This document shows, one piece after another, positions 60,327 to 64,000 of a DNA stretch of 64,000 bases. The position numbers were made by a program, and so were the translations under genes. Position 1 is the first letter of the stretch; each line of letters opens with the position of its first letter. The stretch spans positions 1 through 64,000 of the forward strand of contig NZ_LWBS01000121.1 of NCBI RefSeq assembly GCF_001652265.1, given 5' to 3'. The notes beneath the pieces are model-generated. The model saw only the letters and a list, made by a program, of their open reading frames with translations, ran no database searches and had not been told where the DNA came from. The stretch is from Rhizobium leguminosarum (GTDB lineage Bacteria > Pseudomonadota > Alphaproteobacteria > Rhizobiales > Rhizobiaceae).

Positions 60327-61511
60327 TTAAGCAGCAAGTTGGTTTTCATCCGCCTTTTCATCACGCACCCCGTCGTTGTCATTATTATTGGCAGCGACGG
60401 GTTTTTCGTTTTTGGTGATGGCGGCAAGTGCGCGCTCCACCCTTATAATGGCTCTGCCGATGGCTTCGGGGATTTGCGGGCAGACGGCGTCGCCGAACGC
60501 TTCGACGATAAGGCTGGCTGCAACCGTCCCTCTTGGACCGCCGACCGCAATGCGCGACTGAGCCACCCAGCCGGATACCCCATCATCCACCCGTAGGTGA
60601 TGGGCAAGGCCGCCGTTCCAGTCAGCCCATGGCTCTGCAGGAGTTGGGCTAGGGCACGAGCTCCCGCCCATTTCTGATCCCGAAGGTAGGTCGGCACGTT
60701 CTGGCTCTTGACCTTGCCGTTGCTCATCACTCCCAACGATCCCTTGTAGTCGCTGGCCAATGGTGTCGGCGCCAACTGCCGCTCGCCCATGGCCATTGTC
60801 GTTACCAGCGATACGCCCGTTGTCTTTGCGCCCATGGCTTTCGTTATCTCCGGCCCATGATGCGCGCCCGACTTCCGTGGCGTCGGCATAATGAAATGCA
60901 CCATCTCTCCCGGATTCGGCGACCTGTCGAAGTCGTCCTCCGAATTGGTCATGCGGTCCTTCATGCGCCGAAGCACGGATCCACGCGGAGCCGGGTTTGC
61001 CGTCGGAGTTCCCATCATAGCCGATGAGCCAGCTTCGCTTGCGTTCGTGGTTGGCGCCGATGTCTCCAGCACTAACCACGAATGGCCAGCAGGCGTAGCC
61101 GATTGCCGCCAACGCATCGATGACCCGGTCTGCTCCTCGAGTTCTGAGATTAGCGCTATTTTCAAGAGCGAACCAACGAGGTCTGCATTCGTCGATGATG
61201 CGGACGGCTTCGAAGTAGAGGCTGGAGCGCTCTCCGTCGACGCCTTTGCCTTTTGTGTTGGCGCTGCTAATGTCCTGGCACGGCGGGCTGCCGACGACGA
61301 TATCGGGAAGTCCGACACCATCCCGAATAAGTCTGTCTGCTGTGAGTGTAGTGACGTCGTCATAAACAGGAACTCCCGGATTGTTCTCGGAATAGAGGGC
61401 GCGCCGCCAGTCGATGACTTCGCAAGCGGCAATGGTGCGATAGCCGGCGCGATGCATGCCAAGTGACCAGCCGCCGGCCGCTTCGCTAAAGAGGTCCAGG
61501 ACGCTGATCAA
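60327..61511 (-). CDS. C5 cytosine-specific DNA methyltransferase
   Basis: 394 residues. Motif I DLFSEAAGGWSLGM, motif IV with catalytic Cys VGSPPCQDIS, motif VI FALENSANL, motif VIII ANHERKRSWLIG and motif X GDAVCPQIPEAIGRAI are visible. The variable region (target recognition, about 185-330) is Gly/Asn-rich and unlike typical ones; a +1 frame across it is also open and carries methylase-like phrases (see findings). Protects phage DNA or changes host modification. ATGA overlap with the gene upstream. Confidence 0.88.
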   Translation of the reverse strand: MISVLDLFSEAAGGWSLGMHRAGYRTIAACEVIDWRRALYSENNPGVPVYDDVTTLTADRLIRDGVGLPDIVVGSPPCQDISSANTKGKGVDGERSSLYFEAVRIIDECRPRWFALENSANLRTRGADRVIDALAAIGYACWPFVVSAGDIGANHERKRSWLIGYDGNSDGKPGSAWIRASAHEGPHDQFGGRLRQVAESGRDGAFHYADATEVGRASWAGDNESHGRKDNGRIAGNDNGHGRAAVGADTIGQRLQGIVGSDEQRQGQEPERADLPSGSEMGGSSCPSPTPAEPWADWNGGLAHHLRVDDGVSGWVAQSRIAVGGPRGTVAASLIVEAFGDAVCPQIPEAIGRAIIRVERALAAITKNEKPVAANNNDNDGVRDEKADENQLAA

Positions 61512-61885
61512 AACGGCGCCTCCTTAAGCGCAGCCCTTAATCCCCGCGCGCACCCTTCCCACGCCGCCTTAACCAGCATCCTCTGATCGAGATCATCGTA
61601 GAGTGACAGGTCAGCCCCCAGACCGCGCTCCGCGATCCATTCCCCAACCGCGTCAACGCCGGCGTCGAGCGCAACCAACTCGTAGTCGTCAAGCCTCCTG
61701 ATTTTCTTGTAGTCGTCGATCGCCACGGAACATCTCCTACAAATAAAATGTGGGTCTCCTTTGCCTGGATTGATACCAAGCGCCTGTGCCCTCATCCCAC
61801 ATACGAAACAGCACGTTGCTGATCCTGTTGAGTCAACGGTGGGAAGAAACGGCGTAGCGGACTTCATTCCTGGGATAGCGGCCAT
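61508..61885 (-). CDS. Phage zinc-finger hypothetical protein (DUF6511-like)
   Basis: 125 residues from ATG 61885. Two Cys pairs (CFVCGMRAQA; FICRRC) followed by a helical part with DDYELVALDAGVDAVGEWIA and a final CARGLRAALKEAPF. Similar to a phage family of unknown function; the match is from memory and moderate. Confidence 0.6.
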   Translation of the reverse strand: MAAIPGMKSATPFLPTVDSTGSATCCFVCGMRAQALGINPGKGDPHFICRRCSVAIDDYKKIRRLDDYELVALDAGVDAVGEWIAERGLGADLSLYDDLDQRMLVKAAWEGCARGLRAALKEAPF

Positions 61886-62010
61886 TATGCTGCACCTGCT
61901 TGGGCGCGAGCGGCAGAGAAGATATGGCGTATCGGCCACATCATTAGCGTGATAGGCTTGTTTGTCACGGCAACTCCTACTATATATCCAATGAACCAGG
62001 AGGTGATTTT

Positions 62011-62787
62011 TTGACCAAGGGAATTAACGGGAACAAGATGCGCACTATTGAGTGCGCCGCATGCGGCCAGTCCGTCACCAAGCGGATGCCTGAAGGCCGT
62101 AAATTTTGCTCGCTTGAATGCTATAGGAGCGGCGAAAGGCCAGATCGGCGCAGGGGCGAAGAGCGACCGTGTGAAGTGTGCGGCTTGGTCGTATATGTGA
62201 AGGCAACGCAGATTAAGAAGTCGTCCAATTTCTTCTGCTCGCCTGAACATGCAAACGAATGGCAACGCAGGAATAAAGACCGGTACTCCTGCAAAAACTG
62301 CGGCGTGATCTTCACGCGATCTCCCTCGAACAAGAACCACACGACTCCGACATATTGCTCGATACCATGTCGAGATGCCGACCCATCGCGTCGTGATCGG
62401 CTGATACAGATGAATGTTGAGCAAGCAGTCAAAAAGACCAACAAACTTGAGATGGCCGGATACGCGATACTCGACGAAATCGGAGAGGCATACGAGCCCC
62501 AGAAACTCATGTTCGGCAAGTTCTGCGTCGATGCCATTTACGCTGATCTGCGCATTGTCGTGCAGTTTGATGGCGACTACTGGCATGGCCATCCCATCAA
62601 CTTCCCCACGCCAGACGCACGGCAGGCTCGCCGCATGAATATCGACCGTAGTCAGGACGCGTACTTCACCAAGGCAGGATACACAGTGCTGCGCCTCTGG
62701 GAATCCGACATCAAGAAGAACCGGACTGGTGCGGTCGATAGCGTTAGGGACACAATTCATGCCGCCACCCTGCCGATGGCAGCCTGA
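62011..62787 (+). CDS. Zinc-ribbon plus Vsr/DUF559-like endonuclease
   Basis: 258 residues from TTG 62011, with an excellent AGGAGGTGAT eight bases upstream. Four Cys-containing ribbons in the first 130 residues (ECAACGQSVTKRM; PCEVCGLVV; SCKNCGVIF), then a PD-(D/E)XK fold of the Vsr/DUF559 type: CVDAIYADLRIVVQFDGDYW, HGHP, and GYTVLRLWESDIKKN. One of few rightward genes; its end overlaps the MT-A70 gene by 31 bases. Homing or repair-type nuclease. Confidence 0.8.
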   Translation: MTKGINGNKMRTIECAACGQSVTKRMPEGRKFCSLECYRSGERPDRRRGEERPCEVCGLVVYVKATQIKKSSNFFCSPEHANEWQRRNKDRYSCKNCGVIFTRSPSNKNHTTPTYCSIPCRDADPSRRDRLIQMNVEQAVKKTNKLEMAGYAILDEIGEAYEPQKLMFGKFCVDAIYADLRIVVQFDGDYWHGHPINFPTPDARQARRMNIDRSQDAYFTKAGYTVLRLWESDIKKNRTGAVDSVRDTIHAATLPMAA

Positions 62788-63404
62788 CCATCGCTGAAAA
62801 GGTCTGGAGTCACGTTATCGTTCACGGCAACAATAGGGGCTGACACTATGTCAGCCTCGAACTTCCCGGTCTGGTTTCCCCATGCCGACCAGTTCAGCCA
62901 AGCCTGACGCGAGAACATCTCGAGGTACGGCCCATCGACAAGCCGCTCGATGCGGTCGTACTGCTCATCTGGTTTTCTGGAATGCTCCCGGCGCGGCGCA
63001 TCGATGATTTCGCGGACGCCTTTGTCTTTGCGCTTAACCTTGCCGCGGGTGAACAGCAGGCACATTTCAGTTTGCTTGCGGGTCCAGTATCCCATACCAA
63101 TGCGCGCATTGCCGTTTGCGGCGATCTTGCGCCATGTGAAGGCGCGCGTCTTGAGGGTGAAGCCCCACGCCTTTCCGAGATCTATGGCTGCATCGATATG
63201 GCTATCTACGACCCACATAAAGAGCGCGCAGTCAGGCAAGCAAACGCTGGCGACCGGAATGTCGCACAGCGCTGTTGTCTCTGTGGTAATATAGTGGTCG
63301 TTCGCCGTTCTGTGCGGCGTCCCTGTCTTGCCAGACCACGTCTTGAATGACCAAGGCGGATCGGCCAATATGCAGCCAAACGGGCCGCTCGGTAGGTCGC
63401 TCAT
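62757..63404 (-). CDS. MT-A70 family adenine-N6 DNA methyltransferase
   Basis: 215 residues from ATG 63404. Catalytic DPPW in CILADPPWSFKTW, with SGKTGTPHRTANDHYITTE, CALFMWVVDSHID, MGYWTRKQTEMCLLFTRG and SRKPDEQYDRIERLVDGPYL, the phage MT-A70 set. Likely methylates adenine in phage DNA as an anti-restriction or regulatory mark. VNDN motif at the C-terminus. Confidence 0.9.
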   Translation of the reverse strand: MSDLPSGPFGCILADPPWSFKTWSGKTGTPHRTANDHYITTETTALCDIPVASVCLPDCALFMWVVDSHIDAAIDLGKAWGFTLKTRAFTWRKIAANGNARIGMGYWTRKQTEMCLLFTRGKVKRKDKGVREIIDAPRREHSRKPDEQYDRIERLVDGPYLEMFSRQAWLNWSAWGNQTGKFEADIVSAPIVAVNDNVTPDLFSDGQAAIGRVAA

Positions 63405-63427
63405 ATTCTCTCCTCTTGTGGTGTCCC

Positions 63428-63549
63428 GCGCGCTAGGTGGCGCGCTAGGTGTGTGCAGTAGGCTGTACGTGAAGCGCTGTAATGTGCAGTTGAATGGACA
63501 TATTTCATAAATGATACGTTGGCGCGTCATATCGGCCATTTATGACGCG
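63428..63549. promoter_or_regulatory. Leader region with tandem repeat and overlapping palindromes
   Basis: Upstream of the MT-A70 gene: a 12-base tandem repeat GCGCGCTAGGTG (63428-63439 and 63440-63451), CATAAATG/CATTTATG (63506-63513, 63537-63544) and CGCGTCAT/ATGACGCG (63523-63530, 63542-63549). The last two interlock and can form alternative stems, suggesting an operator or attenuator-like leader. Confidence 0.5.
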
Positions 63550-63555
63550 TGAAGG

Positions 63556-63915
63556 TTACACTTGTGCGGGGTGGCGCGGACGGTCGTGGTGGTCGCACTT
63601 GATGCTCTGGACGATCTCGTAGGCAGGCAAATGGCTGCCGTCGCAGATGAGCGTGTAGAAATCGTCGGTCAAGTCAAGATGCGTTAGCCGAAAGATTGGC
63701 GTTCCGTCTCGGAACTTGTCGGCAATCGCCACCTGCTTATACATGAAGTGCTTCTTGCGCCGCAGGGCCGCCGTGAAATGATAGACCTTCAGCACGTCAC
63801 CGACCACTATGGCTCGGCCGGTCTTGTCGTAGACGGCGGCCTTGTCCGAAGATTGTATATGTTCTTCGGACAGTGCCTCGTAACGATCCTGCATGCGGGC
63901 TTCCATGTATTCCAT
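63556..63915 (-). CDS. Phage early hypothetical protein
   Basis: 119 residues from ATG 63915 (a GTG one codon upstream is possible). Beta-rich (DKTGRAIVVGDVLKVYHFTA; TPIFRLTHLDLTDDFYTLIC). No family recognised. Start overlaps the stop of the upstream gene (TGATG). Confidence 0.65.
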   Translation of the reverse strand: MEYMEARMQDRYEALSEEHIQSSDKAAVYDKTGRAIVVGDVLKVYHFTAALRRKKHFMYKQVAIADKFRDGTPIFRLTHLDLTDDFYTLICDGSHLPAYEIVQSIKCDHHDRPRHPAQV

Positions 63916-64000
63916 CACAGGTACTCCCGTAGGTCGACGTGATCGAGTTTGGAATTGAAGATGCCGCCTTCGCTGTCGGTGTAGGTGATTGCCTCCAAGA
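63915..64000 (-). CDS. Partial gene, cut by the window edge
   Basis: Only the last 27 codons are visible (end of protein: TDSEGGIFNSKLDHVDLREYL). It is coupled to the next gene by a TGATG overlap, which supports that it is a real gene. No function can be assigned. Confidence 0.6.
   Translation of the reverse strand, partial: LEAITYTDSEGGIFNSKLDHVDLREYL

Larger units (their letters stand above)
15062..64000. mobile_element. HK97-type tailed prophage (left part, continues beyond the window)
   Basis: From the tRNA-Thr onward the window holds an orderly phage genome: early replication/modification genes, terminase, portal, protease, capsid, tail, lysis and an accessory operon, nearly all on the minus strand. 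HK97-fold capsid with a separate ClpP-type protease, a tape-measure protein of 731 residues and GTA-like tail chaperones indicate a siphovirus. The left border is inferred from the tRNA and is not proven by a direct repeat; the right border and integrase are outside the window. All key structural genes look intact, so it may be functional. Confidence 0.9.

Noticed and set aside
61885..62760. 291-codon minus-strand frame
   Set aside because: Antisense to the Vsr-like endonuclease gene, which has a strong Shine-Dalgarno site and clear Cys and catalytic motifs.
1..64000. CRISPR array
   Set aside because: No regularly spaced direct repeats with unique spacers were seen anywhere; the G-tract at 57 kb and the operator copies do not fit.

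Overview
The window looks like the chromosome of a fast-growing rhizobium (Rhizobium/Agrobacterium group, most like R. leguminosarum or R. etli) with a large prophage whose left part fills about three quarters of it. The host assignment rests on the order murA - DUF2948 - hisD - UPF0262 - low-molecular-weight phosphatase - infA - maf - yacG - tRNA-Phe, an arrangement I know from Rhizobiaceae and Brucella, and on intergenic palindromes of a kind common in Rhizobium.

Region 1 (1-7.85 kb) is accessory host DNA: an orphan LuxR-type regulator, two glycine-rich repeat proteins encoded divergently, and a type I secretion ATPase/permease (PrsD-like) plus membrane-fusion protein (PrsE-like) directly downstream of the second glycine-rich gene. 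The glycine-rich proteins are the obvious candidate cargo. A truncated IS3-type orfA follows. Region 2 (8-14.9 kb) is core genome: a toxin-antitoxin remnant with a broken toxin, tRNA-Phe and the murA-to-yacG block, all leftward.

Region 3 (from about 15.06 kb past the right edge) is an HK97-type, siphovirus-like prophage lying against the 3' end of a tRNA-Thr(GGU) gene. Almost all its genes read leftward. From right to left (transcription order): early genes (MT-A70 adenine methylase, Vsr-like endonuclease on the opposite strand, C5 cytosine methylase, HNH nuclease, primase-polymerase/helicase, VRR-NUC nuclease, PD-(D/E)XK nuclease); two tRNAs (Thr-UGU, Pro-UGG); terminase, portal, ClpP-type protease, major capsid protein, head-tail joining genes; tail tube, tail chaperones with a likely -1 frameshift, tape measure, tail tip and fibre; four SGNH-hydrolase-like proteins; a lysis cassette (holin-like, SAR-type endolysin, overlapping spanins); and finally a separate, tightly coupled 8.4-kb accessory operon (24.5-16.0 kb). 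No integrase is seen; it may lie beyond the right edge.

The most unusual part is the start of that accessory operon: a 23-codon leader ORF, a trypsin-like protease with an N-terminal membrane anchor, two tiny two-helix membrane proteins, a MotA/TolQ/ExbB-like channel protein and an ExbD/MotB-like single-pass partner with a large extracytoplasmic domain, with a NUMOD4-HNH endonuclease lodged between channel and partner. It resembles an ion-driven envelope machine, possibly for superinfection exclusion or defence. Two recurrent signals tie the prophage together: a palindromic operator-like sequence (TACAAATTTGTCAA) at six places, and CCACC-rich leaders before GGAGACC ribosome-binding sites. A short peptide motif, (A/P/V/S)NDN, also recurs in a dozen unrelated prophage proteins with varying codons.
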